A stretch of 64,000 nt of DNA. Source: CAWGMT01 sp963823675 (GTDB lineage Bacteria; Planctomycetota; Planctomycetia; Isosphaerales; Isosphaeraceae). Below, one piece after another: positions 28,661 through 36,844 of the stretch. The notes beneath the pieces are model-generated. The model ran no database searches and was not told the origin of the DNA. It saw only the letters and a program-made list of their open reading frames with translations. Location of the stretch: the NCBI GenBank assembly GCA_963823675.1, contig CAWGMT010000012.1, positions 930,001-994,000 on the forward strand. The letters are read 5' to 3'. Within the stretch, counting starts at the first letter, position 1. Every line of letters starts with the position of its first letter. Made by a program: the position numbers and the translations under genes.

Positions 28661-29755
28661 ATGCTCCGAATCGTCGGCATCGCGAACTTGTTCGACCATG
28701 CACGCGCGCGAGTCTCAGGCAAGCGCCGAAGCCGCGCAGAGCAGCCGTGCGTTAATCGGTTGGAAGTGCGGGCGCTCTTGGCAACCTTCCAGGGGTTGGG
28801 TGCTGATACCACCGCAACCGACGTCTCAGCGAATGGCTCCGTGGTCGTAGGAAACGTCATAGACCAGGGTCCCTTTTACTGGACCCAAGGCAACCCTGTG
28901 GTACTTCTGCGTGATTCCTCGGGTAACATCCTTGGCGACCTCTACGAAGCAACAAGCGTATCCGGAGACGGGTCCGTAATCGTTGGCGGCAACCCGACTC
29001 CTGGCTTTGCCTTTGCCTTTCGCTGGGCTAATGGCGTCGCGGCCCCGATCCCTCAACTGAAGGGGATCGTCAGCACCGCCAATTCGGTATCGACCGACGG
29101 CACGATCATCGCAGGGGATATATCTCCGACAGTTTCTAATCCCTCGGGATTTACGTTGACTGGAACCACTCTGGAGATCATCCCACCGTCTAGCCTTAAT
29201 CTAATGACTAGCGGAACGATCATGTCGGCGAACGGAGCCGTTGTTGCAGGAGCCATCGCGAACGGCAATGGAACGATTACCGCGTATCAGTGGCAGAATG
29301 GCGCACTGATTCAATGGCCCGGCAGCACCAAGGAGGACAGCAGCCCCGAGGCCGTCTCACCGGATGGCTCCCTCGTAGTCGGCGTGGCAGATGTTGGCAG
29401 CGGCGGCAGCCCGGAGCCGTTCGAATGGACCAATGGGGCGGTGACGACCCTGGCCTTGCCGTCGGGCTATATCCAGGGCTCAGCAATGGGTGTCTCAACT
29501 GACGGATCCACAATTGTTGGTTCCATATCAAAAAATGCCTTAACTAACACTGCATTCATCTGGACTCAGACCGACGGGATCCAGAATCTCGAGCAAGTCT
29601 TGACGACCGATGATGGTCTGGGCGCCCGACTGACCGGGTGGACGCTGACCAAAGCAACCGCCATAACCCCCGACGGAAACACGATCGTCGGCGACGGTAT
29701 CGACCCCCAAGGCCAACAGGAGGGGTGGATCGTCAATCTCAAAGCCCCCCCGTGA
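28661..29755 (+). CDS. secreted HAF-repeat protein (ends at a C7 tract)
   Basis: Predicted cell-surface protein. Near the N-terminus it has VNRLEVRALLATF, the planctomycete LExRxLL(S/A) motif found at the start of exported proteins. Most of the chain is a run of beta repeats of the type TSVSGDGSVIVGG, AVSPDGSLVVGV, GVSTDGSTIVGS, each with a FxWTxG partner (FRWANGVAAP, FEWTNGAVTT), as in extracellular HAF/beta-propeller-like proteins. The frame stops at 29755 because a tract of seven C (29,745-29,751) is one base short; with eight C it would read directly into the BIG2 domains that follow. Function in adhesion or matrix is inferred only from domain type. Confidence 0.78.
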   Translation: MLRIVGIANLFDHARARVSGKRRSRAEQPCVNRLEVRALLATFQGLGADTTATDVSANGSVVVGNVIDQGPFYWTQGNPVVLLRDSSGNILGDLYEATSVSGDGSVIVGGNPTPGFAFAFRWANGVAAPIPQLKGIVSTANSVSTDGTIIAGDISPTVSNPSGFTLTGTTLEIIPPSSLNLMTSGTIMSANGAVVAGAIANGNGTITAYQWQNGALIQWPGSTKEDSSPEAVSPDGSLVVGVADVGSGGSPEPFEWTNGAVTTLALPSGYIQGSAMGVSTDGSTIVGSISKNALTNTAFIWTQTDGIQNLEQVLTTDDGLGARLTGWTLTKATAITPDGNTIVGDGIDPQGQQEGWIVNLKAPP

Positions 29756-30609
29756 CCCTCCAGTCGATCACCGTGACGCCGGCCAATCCGAGCATCCCCA
29801 TCGGGGGCGCCCAGCAGTTCACCGCGACCGGCCTTTTCTCCGACGACTCAACCGAGAACCTCACCAGCCAGGTGACCTGGGCGTCGGCAACGCCCTCGGT
29901 GGCGACCATCTCCGCCACGGGTCTGGCCAGTGCCCTGGCGACAGGCACTTCTTCCATCACCGCCAGCCTGGACGGCATCACCGGCTCGACGGTCCTGACG
30001 GCGACGCCGCCCACACCGATCCTCCAGTCGATCACGGTGACGCCGGCCAACCCGCACATCACCGTTGGGGCCACCGAGCAGTTCACCGCCACCGGAAGCT
30101 TCTCGAACAACTCGACCGAAAACTTCACCAGCGAGGTGATCTGGACATCGGACAAGCCCTCCGTGGCCACCACCTCCGCCACGGGTCTGGCCACAGCCCT
30201 GGCGATGGGCACTTCTTCCATCACCGCCAGCCTCAGCGGCATTACCGGCGAAGCGATGCTGACGGTGACGCGCACCTCGACTCCATTCCGTTTCCAGACG
30301 AAGACCCTGTGGACAGCGACGCCAAGGTCCTTGACCGTCGGACAATCCATCACCGTCAGCGTCTCGGTGAGCGTCGTCGGCGCCATAGAATCGACAGCCA
30401 CCGGGACCGTTACCCTCACAGAGGGGAACACGACTTTGGGCCCCTTTCTGCTCCGACGAGGGAAGTACATTTTCAAAACAAAGGCGACTTCCGCCGGGAC
30501 TGAGGTATTCCGCGCGGCTTACAATGGCAACACGGCCCTCCTCGCGAGCAGCTCTAATAAAGTTGGAGTGCTGATCCGGTCGCCGAAACCAACAAAAAAA
30601 CGAGGCTGA
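29752..30609 (+). CDS. BIG2/Ig-like domain continuation of the HAF-repeat protein
   Basis: From VTLQSITVTPANPSIPIGG the frame encodes two nearly identical bacterial Ig-like (BIG2) domains, each about 90 residues (QQFTATGLFSDDSTENLTSQ and EQFTATGSFSNNSTENFTSE), followed by a third, different Ig-like domain (TGTVTLTEGNTTLGPF, VFRAAYNGNTALLASSS) and a basic tail SPKPTKKRG. It has no start or export signal of its own, so it is the C-terminal half of the preceding gene separated by the C7 tract. Joined, the protein would be about 649 residues. Confidence 0.75.
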   Translation: MTLQSITVTPANPSIPIGGAQQFTATGLFSDDSTENLTSQVTWASATPSVATISATGLASALATGTSSITASLDGITGSTVLTATPPTPILQSITVTPANPHITVGATEQFTATGSFSNNSTENFTSEVIWTSDKPSVATTSATGLATALAMGTSSITASLSGITGEAMLTVTRTSTPFRFQTKTLWTATPRSLTVGQSITVSVSVSVVGAIESTATGTVTLTEGNTTLGPFLLRRGKYIFKTKATSAGTEVFRAAYNGNTALLASSSNKVGVLIRSPKPTKKRG

Positions 30610-30781
30610 CCTCCGTAGCACGAATGATCGCCGCGGCCCATCAGCGAAGCTCCGTGACGGCCGCCTTCACAGGAACCGCCTTCCCCAGATCAGCTCGACG
30701 AATTCCCAGTTGGGTTTCCAAGATACCGCACCGTCATCGTACCTGCGGTTTACCAGAAAGTTTACAGAGCCGTGACGGTTG

Positions 30782-31320
30782 ACAGGCTGAAAGATGTTCC
30801 TGGGTTCTCCATCGATCGGGTGGCAGCCGCGGACGGAGCGGACCCGGACGTGCTGCGCCTTGAGAACCTGGATACCGATCTGCGGCCCCCGCAGGCCGCG
30901 CTGGAAGCGACCCCGGGCGGCCATTGACGAGGACGACGCCAACAGTTACCTCCCGTTCATCGGTTCGGCCAAGCTGCGGAGAGTGGTTGCCGGTCACGTA
31001 GGTCGCTTAAGCGGCATCCCCTATGACGCGGATCAGCAATGCGTCATCACCGCGGGCGGGGCGGAGGGCCTCTTGAACGTACTCCTGGCGACACGGAATC
31101 CAGGGGACGAGGTCCTCCTCACGGACCCCACCCACGCCGGCACGATCTGACGCGTCCGCCTGGCTGGTGCGGTGCCGCGCCTGGTTCCCTTCTCCCTTCG
31201 GGGGGACGAATGGAGGCTTGACATGGGCGCCTTGGCCGCGGGCGTCTCTGCCCGAACGCGAATGGCATTCCTCATGAACCCGTCCATGCCGAGTGGCGCG
31301 GTGCTCGACCGCCCGTTTCG
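30782..31320 (+). pseudogene. PLP-dependent aminotransferase class I/II fragment
   Basis: Remnant of a fold-type I aminotransferase: LRLENLDTDLRPPQAALEAT in one frame, then after a slip near 30,915 AIDEDDANSYLPFIGSAKLR and CVITAGGAEGLLNVLLATRN in another, an in-frame TGA at 31,148, and read-through homology LVPFSLRGDEWRLDMGALAA and AFLMNPSMPSGAVLD. The PLP-lysine domain and everything after about residue 190 are absent; the sequence breaks off near 31,313. Function lost. Confidence 0.7.
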
Positions 31321-31330
31321 GCGGCGACAC

Positions 31331-31359
31331 TTTAGAAACGCGCTTACCCGCGGTACAAT
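31331..31359 (+). promoter_or_regulatory. candidate sigma70-type promoter before the CHAT fragment
   Basis: TTTAGA (31,331-31,336) and TACAAT (31,354-31,359) are 17 bases apart, about 43 bases before the GTG at 31,402. Sequence match only. Confidence 0.3.
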
Positions 31360-31401
31360 AATGAATCGCGCAGATTTCACCGCTATTTCAGCGAGTTACG
31401 C

Positions 31402-31965
31402 GTGGCCGATTTGAGCGTCCACATCCGCGCCGATGCCGCCGGCTGGCACCTTCAGTGGTATCAGGATCTTGCCTCCATCGGCGAGGCTGTCGATGTACCT
31501 GTGCACCTCGCGAATCAACTCGGCTACGTGGGCAGCGCCATCGCACAAGCCTTCGCGCACCGCGGTAGCGACGGCTTCGGCCGACTGCCGCTGTTGCCCC
31601 GCGCGGCCCTGGACCACACCGGCGTCGAACTCCGCGACTTCTGTTGTGCGCCAGTGGCCGAACTGTTGAACGCCCCGGGCCCGCATCGGCTGACGGTGGT
31701 CAGCGACGAAGCCAGGGCCCTCAACCTGCCCTGGGAACTCCTTCCGGTCGGCGGCGAACGTCTGGGGTGCACGACCCGCTGGGGCATCTTCCGTACGCCC
31801 CAAAAAAACGTGCCGCCGTCGCCGCTGCTGGACCGACGCGGTCCGGCCTTGCGGATCGTCTTCCTGGCGGCCGCTCCGCAGGATCAGGTGGCGCTGGACT
31901 ACGAGAAGGATGAGGAAGCGATCCTCCGCGCCACGGACAAGCAGACTCAGACGGTGGTGTTATGA
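31402..31965 (+). pseudogene. CHAT-domain (caspase-like) protein, N-terminal fragment
   Basis: 187 residues from GTG 31402. The part around RALNLPWELLPVGGERLG and TTRWGIFRTPQK, followed by LRIVFLAAAPQDQVALDYEK, is the entry segment of CHAT proteases that sit in bacterial conflict and TPR-CHAT proteins. The chain stops at 31965 before the catalytic His and Cys blocks, and the following DNA is a transposase relic, so it is a truncated gene. The stop is clean (GTGTTATGA), which fits disruption by insertion or recombination with the repeat starting near 32,034. Whether the fragment is expressed is unknown. Confidence 0.6.
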
Positions 31966-32035
31966 ACATAGTATTCTCACCGTCAGAGGCGATCCGCGTC
32001 GTCTTAGCGCAACCGGGGCGCGACCTGGGCTGGGC

Positions 32036-32287
32036 AGCTATTTGCTGTTGGTAGATTACACGAGCCGGTTATTCCGCGAGGGCAAAGCGGTGATCTCGCG
32101 CAACGTGGCCGCGATCTTCGAGCGGCTCGGCAGCAGCGCGGAGACCGGGCAGTCGCGGCTGGAAAAACTGAGCAAGGGGCGTCTCTTCGGCCGTTTCTTC
32201 GCGGCCAGCCGGGCGCGGCTTCGCGAAGTCTCCGAACGTCTGGGGCTGCGCCGGGTGCCAAACCTGGGCGGATGCCCGGCGACCTGA
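32036..32287 (+). pseudogene. transposase C-terminal fragment, copy 1
   Basis: About 80 residues, SYLLLVDYTSRLFREGKAVI, then RNVAAIFERLGSSAETGQSR and RVPNLGGCPAT. This matches the C-terminal region of planctomycete IS200/REP-associated-type transposases as I remember them; the HUH catalytic domain is absent. A second copy with about 95% identical DNA lies 604 bases downstream. Confidence 0.5.
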
Positions 32288-32515
32288 CGACGGTACTCAG
32301 CCCGGACCCGCGGTTTTCGGGCATCTCACACCCAAGCGACTTAGCCGATTGAGCTTATCACCGCGAAGACGCCAAGAGCGCGAAGGGAAGAAGCAATGAA
32401 TTTACGGCATCAGTCGCATGCTTAATGATTGCTGAGCGGGATCGCAGTATTTCTTGGCGCTCTTCGCGCCTTGGCGGTGAATTTCTGACTTCAAACCAAT
32501 CGGGTCGAATGATTG

Positions 32516-32910
32516 CGATTCGCGGGGCACCACGGCTCGCCCATCGGCACGGCTGGAGGAAGCGCACTGGCTCTGTCCGATCGAGGACGGGCGGCGGCTG
32601 GATTCGTCGCGCGAGGGGATGCTGGAATGACTCTCGCCGGGCAGCTATTTGCTGTTGGTAGATTACACGAGCCGGTTATTCCGCGAGGGCAAGGCGGTGA
32701 TCTCGCGCGAAGTGGCCGCGATCTTCGAGCGGCTCGGCAGCAGCGCGGAGACCGGGCAGTCGCGGCTGGAAAAACTGACCAAGGGGCGTCTCTTCGGCCG
32801 CTTCTTCGCGGCCAGTCGGGCGCGGCTTCGCCAACTCGCCGAGCGTCTGGGGCTGCGCCGGGTGCCAAACCTGGGCGGATGTCCGGCGACATACCTAAAG
32901 CACGAGGCTC
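32516..32910 (+). pseudogene. transposase C-terminal fragment, copy 2
   Basis: Longer remnant of the same gene: EEAHWLCPIEDGRRLDSSRE, GMLE, an in-frame TGA near 32,630, then SYLLLVDYTSRLFREGKAVI, REVAAIFERLGSSAE and LGGCPATYLKHE. Direct repeat of copy 1 over 32,638-32,890. Both copies lack the catalytic domain and could have arisen from one insertion followed by duplication. Confidence 0.5.
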
Positions 32911-33020
32911 CGATCGCGAGCAGATGCCGGGATCGGACACGTGATTCCCTGCGCGCCTTCGGCGGAACGAAGGTCTGGCGACTGCCGTATCTCCGCGAAA
33001 TCCGAGAATTCCGGCCGTGT

Positions 33021-33410
33021 TCAGCAGTCTCGAGCGATTGGTTCGTTCCGCGAGTTGTTTGGAACCGACCCAAGAGGAGTCGGGCCAGTCATCCGTCGAC
33101 GCCGCACTCTGATCTGCATGTCCTTGGCTCTCAAGACCATCGGTACGGCGAGGACGTAGAGCGCGAAACCGTTCCGGTCCTCGACGGCTTCGTACGCATC
33201 GACCGTCCGGGCAATGGCGATCCCGACCGATCCCGCCCCCATCGCGTGGATCGCCACGCAGGAAATCTTGCCGGCCAGATCGTCCTTCGCGCGTAAGCTC
33301 TTGCCGCAAGCCAAACAAACGTTATCGCCATCGATGCGCCCCCCCGTGCGCGGCCGGCTCCGAGTTCTCCGGCTTCCGCCTTGCCCCCCGTGACGAGGCT
33401 CTTCGATCAT
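33021..33410 (-). CDS. small hypothetical protein with a degenerate zinc-ribbon-like segment
   Basis: Possible 129-residue protein from ATG 33410. NVCLACGKSLRAKDDLAGK resembles the first knuckle of the CxxCGKxLRAxDxLAGKxxxCPxCG ribbon common in planctomycete membrane proteins, but the second Cys pair is missing. A moderately hydrophobic stretch (GFALYVLAVPMVL) follows. It may be a decayed fragment. No partner genes nearby. Confidence 0.25.
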   Translation of the reverse strand: MIEEPRHGGQGGSRRTRSRPRTGGRIDGDNVCLACGKSLRAKDDLAGKISCVAIHAMGAGSVGIAIARTVDAYEAVEDRNGFALYVLAVPMVLRAKDMQIRVRRRRMTGPTPLGSVPNNSRNEPIARDC

Positions 33411-33497
33411 CGGGCATGGATGGTAACTATAACCGTGCGACCGAGCAGAAAACCAGGATATGCCTCGTAGTCTCGGCTCCGATGATAATCGCATTCA

Positions 33498-33578
33498 TGG
33501 CGCTTGGCGATGTCAAGCTTGGTTTCTGGTTTTCGGTCGCGGAGGAATGAAGAATTAAGTGTGGTGTCCCCAGAACTC
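33498..33578. repeat. direct repeat, left of hicAB
   Basis: About 80 bases (core GCTTGGTTTCTGGTTTTCGG then TCGCGGAGGAATGAAGAATT, ending GTGGTGTCCCCAGAAC) that recur almost exactly at 34,389-34,471. The two copies bracket the hicAB module and are in the same orientation. Confidence 0.85.
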
Positions 33579-33793
33579 AGAACTCCTGCAATCCTCGGCC
33601 ACGGGGTTCCTTTGGAGTCATAAGTGTCGGGCGTTGCCCCCGCAATGCAGACTGCGTACGATGGTTCAGGTCGGGGGTTGCTTTCAATTAATCACCGTTC
33701 CGGCATCGAGTGCGAGGGCCGGCGAGCGATTGAGGAAGGCGTCACCACTCCGATGCCGAGCGATGAAAACACGAAGGAACCGGGGGATGACTC

Positions 33794-34030
33794 GTGAGCC
33801 GCCGGGAGAAACTGATCGAGAAGATGCGGCGGACGCCGGGGAGCATCCGGTTTGCCGACGTCGAGGCCCTCCTGCGCCATCAGGGACTCGTGCTGTTCAA
33901 CACCCGCGGAAGCCATCGCACGTATCACGATGCCAGCGGCAGGGCGCTGACCATCGTTCGGCCGCACGGGGGTAGAAAGACGTGCGATCCCGACGACATC
34001 AAGACACTCTTGGAGGTGCTCGGGTTATGA
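33794..34030 (+). CDS. hicA: HicA-type mRNA interferase toxin
   Basis: 78-residue toxin of the HicA/YcfA family, a dsRBD-like fold that cleaves mRNA using a conserved His. Visible are EKMRRTPGSIRFADVEALL and the active segment NTRGSHRTYHDASG, then TIVRPHGGRKTCDPDDIK. Length is normal for the family. GTG start at 33794, preceded by GGGGGA at 33,782-33,787 as a good ribosome binding site. It overlaps the antitoxin start (ATGA), the usual toxin-first order. Confidence 0.88.
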   Translation: MSRREKLIEKMRRTPGSIRFADVEALLRHQGLVLFNTRGSHRTYHDASGRALTIVRPHGGRKTCDPDDIKTLLEVLGL

Positions 34031-34263
34031 TGACCACGACCCACGTCTATCGCGGCTTTGTGTTCGGAATCACCTATCGCGTACAGGAGCCAGGCTACAT
34101 CGTCCGGTTCGTGGATATTCCGGAGATCATCACCAGCGGCACGACATTGACCGAGGCGTTCGCCCACGCATGCGAGGCGCTCGATCTCCATCTGGAGAGC
34201 CTTCAGAAGCTGGGCCAGCCCCTGCCACAACCGAGGCACCGCGTGTTGGTCAAAGCCGTATGA
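34027..34263 (+). CDS. hicB: HicB-type antitoxin
   Basis: 78-residue partner of HicA. The RNase H-like antitoxin fold is visible in FGITYRVQEPGYIVRFVDIP and TSGTTLTEAFAHACEALDLH. No separate DNA-binding domain follows, so this is the short HicB form. ATG 34027 overlaps the hicA stop by four bases. The pair sits between two copies of an 80-base direct repeat. Confidence 0.85.
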   Translation: MMTTTHVYRGFVFGITYRVQEPGYIVRFVDIPEIITSGTTLTEAFAHACEALDLHLESLQKLGQPLPQPRHRVLVKAV

Positions 34264-34269
34264 ACTTTA

Positions 34270-34300
34270 GTCCTTGGTCAGTTGTCCTTTGTCCTTCGTC
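34270..34300. repeat. GTCCTTGGTC...GTCCTTTGTCC simple repeat
   Basis: Same family as 7,812-7,841 in opposite orientation, placed immediately after hicB. Confidence 0.55.
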
Positions 34301-34388
34301 AGGGTGATGAGCTTGGGTCCTGGTTCCGGGGACGGCAAAATCAAACTCCTTCAACATGCCCCGTTCCAACCTCCGTGGCGCTTTGCGG

Positions 34389-34471
34389 TGGCGCTTCGCG
34401 GTGTCTAGCTTGGTTTCTGGTTTTCGGTCGCGGAGGAATGAAGAATTACGAGTGGTGTCCCCAGAACACCG
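34389..34471. repeat. direct repeat, right of hicAB
   Basis: Second copy of the 33,498-33,578 repeat. It overlaps the 3' end of the cytochrome c gene on the minus strand, whose last codons are read from the repeat. The end unit GGTGTCCCCAGAAC is itself repeated once at 34,470-34,483. Confidence 0.85.
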
Positions 34472-34947
34472 GTGTCCCCAGAACTCCAACTTTGCACCGC
34501 GCCAGTCTCGCCCTCCCGGAATCGCGCAAGACGATTTAGCGCGTTGAACTTGCGCCGCGGGATCGCCTCGTGGGCCGTCAGGATATAGGCCATGAGATAC
34601 TTCTCTTCGACCTCGGATAGCTTGGCTTTCTCGGCCATGCGGGGCATGATCGATTGGGTCCAGTATTCCGGCGAGTAGTCAACGATCGGCTTGGGGCGGT
34701 GGCAGCGGGCGCATTTGTGCGAGCTTGTGAAGATGAGCCGGCCAGTCTCGAGCTGGGCGAGACGGGCAGGCGATGCACCCAGGTTGGCGACCGGCGGCGC
34801 GGCCACGTCCAGCGGCACCGTGTGGCAGCCAACATACGTGATCGCCGTAGCAAGCATGCAGATCAAGCGGTTGCGCCCGGAGTTTCTGCCGGGTTCCCCG
34901 TCCCAGGCACGCCTTCCTGCGCCCGAAAGCCGCGGCAACGGACCCAT
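34405..34947 (-). CDS. cytochrome c-like lipoprotein
   Basis: Predicted exported c-type cytochrome. ATG 34947 gives a basic N-terminus and a hydrophobic stretch ending ICMLATAITYVGC, a lipobox-like site. One haem motif, CARCH, is found in FTSSHKCARCHRPKPIVDYS, and MPRMAEKAKLSEVEEKYLMA supplies the likely axial Met. About 180 residues. The last ~25 residues (SWSSGDTGVLGTPLVILHSS) come from the direct repeat at 34,389-34,471, so the native C-terminus was probably replaced. In-frame codons upstream to 35,046 run through a palindromic repeat and are not likely translated. Confidence 0.7.
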   Translation of the reverse strand: MGPLPRLSGAGRRAWDGEPGRNSGRNRLICMLATAITYVGCHTVPLDVAAPPVANLGASPARLAQLETGRLIFTSSHKCARCHRPKPIVDYSPEYWTQSIMPRMAEKAKLSEVEEKYLMAYILTAHEAIPRRKFNALNRLARFREGETGAVQSWSSGDTGVLGTPLVILHSSATENQKPS

Positions 34948-34994
34948 CGAGACATCCTCCGTGAAGAGCCCGGGCGCTCTCGTCCTGCACGCAC

Positions 34995-35052
34995 CGGCAA
35001 AGCGACGTGCTGTAGGAGGGGGCTCTGTCCCCCGATCCATCGGCAAAGCGAC
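34995..35052. repeat. TAGGAGGGGGCTCTGTCCCCC palindrome with 12-bp flanking direct repeats
   Basis: AGGGGGCTCTGTCCCCCGAT hairpin between two copies of CGGCAAAGCGAC (34,995-35,006 and 35,041-35,052). Same family as 37,609-37,806 and 58,759-58,841. The flanking copies look like a target duplication. Confidence 0.7.
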
Positions 35053-35232
35053 CCTGCCGTCAAAGTTCCCGGAGGGGGCGTAGACTAATCAATAGTGAGG
35101 GATTTGGGCAAGCGCAATTCCAGGCGAGTGGAACGCTCGAGCGGTCGCTCGGACACCCAACAGTTTCGCCTCCCTCTTTTGAGCAGTTTTCAGGCCGGCC
35201 CGCGTTCTGGTAAGATTCTGGCTGTCGGCGTT

Positions 35233-35330
35233 GCCAACTGTGGTGCATGCGTCCCCCCCGCCGGTCGGCCTTGCCAATTGTGGTGCAGGCGTCCCGCCTG
35301 CCGGCACGGGGAATGCAGGCGACACATGCA
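35233..35330. repeat. GTGCAGGCGTCCCGCCTGCC palindromic repeat, one full and one degenerate copy
   Basis: TTGCCAAYTGTGGTGCAKGCGTCCC occurs twice in tandem, the second followed by GCCTGCCGGCACGGGGAATG. The same element occurs at 49,513-49,572. It lies just upstream of miaB and argues for the internal ATG 35391 as its start. Confidence 0.75.
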
Positions 35331-35390
35331 CCAAAACCTGGGGGGCCTGAGGCTCGACCTTTGCCGAATTCGAAACTGCGGAGCAAGAAA

Positions 35391-36833
35391 ATGCCGACGG
35401 CCGATGATTCACCGCCCAAATCCGGCAAGAAGCTCTATATCGAGACCGTCGGCTGTCAGATGAACATGCTCGACAGCGAACTGGTGGTAGCGAAGCTGCG
35501 CAGCCAGGGGTATGAGCTGACCAGCGATATCAACCAGGCTGATGCGATCTTTTACAACACCTGCTCGGTTCGTCAACACGCGGAGGACAAGATCTATAGC
35601 GCGCTGGGGCGGATCAAGCGGCTCAAGGAGCGAAAGCCGGAAGTCAAGATCGGTGTTCTGGGCTGCATGGCGCAAAAAGACCAGGAGACGGTGTTGCGCC
35701 GTGCGCCGCACGTCGACTTGGTCGTGGGCCCCGGCCAGCTCGCCAGGATACCGGAATTGCTCGACCGGGAGCCAGCAAGCCCGGCCGATCGCATCGCCGT
35801 CAGCCGGGCGCGAAACGACGGCTCGCTCGAGGTGATCGCGGCGAGCTTCGAATCCTACGACGCCGACCGCGAGCCGGCGATGCGCCCGACTCCGTTCCAG
35901 GCGTTTGTCCGCGTGATGATGGGCTGCGACAAGTTCTGCACCTACTGCATCGTGCCCTCGGTTCGCGGGCCCGAGCAGAGCCGGCCGCCCCGGTCGATAG
36001 AAGCCGAGGCGCGCGCCTTGGCCGACGAGGGAGCCAAGGAAATCACCCTTCTCGGCCAGACCGTTAACAGTTACCATTATCGTGACGACAACGGCCGGAC
36101 CTCCCGCCTTTCCGACTTGCTCGAGCGAGTCCATGCCATCCCGGGCATCGAACGGATCAAGTTCATCACCAACTTCCCCAACGACATGACCGACGACCTG
36201 CTCCAGGCTGTACGCGACCTGCCCAAGGTCTCGCGCTATATCCACGTTCCAGCCCAGAGCGGGTGCGACCAGGTCTCGAAGCGCATGAAACGGATGTACA
36301 CGGTTTCGTATTATGAGGAGATGCTGGCGCGCATCCGCGGTACCATCCCGGATGTTGCGGTCTCCAGTGATTTCATCGTCGGTTTCTGCGGCGAAGGCGA
36401 GGAGTCGTTTGCGCGGACGGTGGGGCTGGTCGAGCGGGCCCGCTTCAAGAACAGCTTCATCTTCAAGTACAGTCCCCGAGCGGGGACCAAGGCCGACGGA
36501 TTGCATGCCGACGATGTTCCCGAGGCGGTCAAGCGGCGGCGGAACAACGAGTTGCTGGCGGTCCAGACGGCGATCAGTCTGGAAGACAATCGCGGCTGGA
36601 TCGGCCGCACGACCCTGGTGCTCGTCGAGGGGAAGAGCCGCGCGACGGCCCGTCGCGAGGGCTGGCAGGGAGCCCTTCAATTGAGCGGGCGCACGGCCTG
36701 CGACCGGATCGTCGTATTCGATGGTCCAGAACGGCTGATCGGCCAGTTCGTGCGCGTGGTCATCGAGGCCGCCAGTGCCGTGACCCTATTCGGCCGGGTC
36801 GAGACCGCCGAGCGGATCTCGGCGCGGGCGTGA
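35391..36833 (+). CDS. miaB: tRNA-2-methylthio-N6-dimethylallyladenosine synthase
   Basis: Radical-SAM methylthiotransferase that modifies A37 of tRNAs reading UNN codons. About 480 residues from ATG 35391. The N-terminal UPF0004 domain has its three cluster Cys in IETVGCQMNMLDSE, FYNTCSVRQHAED and IGVLGCMAQ. The radical SAM centre is MGCDKFCTYCIVPSVRGPE (CxxxCxxC), followed by LGQTVNSYHYRDDN, VSSDFIVGFCGEGEE and a C-terminal TRAM domain (TTLVLVEGKSR, GRTACDRIVVFDG). Complete. The neighbouring SUKH gene follows 11 bases downstream. Confidence 0.95.
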   Translation: MPTADDSPPKSGKKLYIETVGCQMNMLDSELVVAKLRSQGYELTSDINQADAIFYNTCSVRQHAEDKIYSALGRIKRLKERKPEVKIGVLGCMAQKDQETVLRRAPHVDLVVGPGQLARIPELLDREPASPADRIAVSRARNDGSLEVIAASFESYDADREPAMRPTPFQAFVRVMMGCDKFCTYCIVPSVRGPEQSRPPRSIEAEARALADEGAKEITLLGQTVNSYHYRDDNGRTSRLSDLLERVHAIPGIERIKFITNFPNDMTDDLLQAVRDLPKVSRYIHVPAQSGCDQVSKRMKRMYTVSYYEEMLARIRGTIPDVAVSSDFIVGFCGEGEESFARTVGLVERARFKNSFIFKYSPRAGTKADGLHADDVPEAVKRRRNNELLAVQTAISLEDNRGWIGRTTLVLVEGKSRATARREGWQGALQLSGRTACDRIVVFDGPERLIGQFVRVVIEAASAVTLFGRVETAERISARA

Positions 36834-36844
36834 AAGGAAGCCGG

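Noticed and set aside
32649..33296. 215-codon frame downstream of the transposase fragment
   Set aside because: Only its first ~85 codons are transposase-like; the rest is compositionally random and overlaps other frames.
22077..34500. Prophage or integrative element spanning the island
   Set aside because: No phage structural, packaging or conjugation genes, no tRNA gene at either edge and no att-like repeats at the boundaries.
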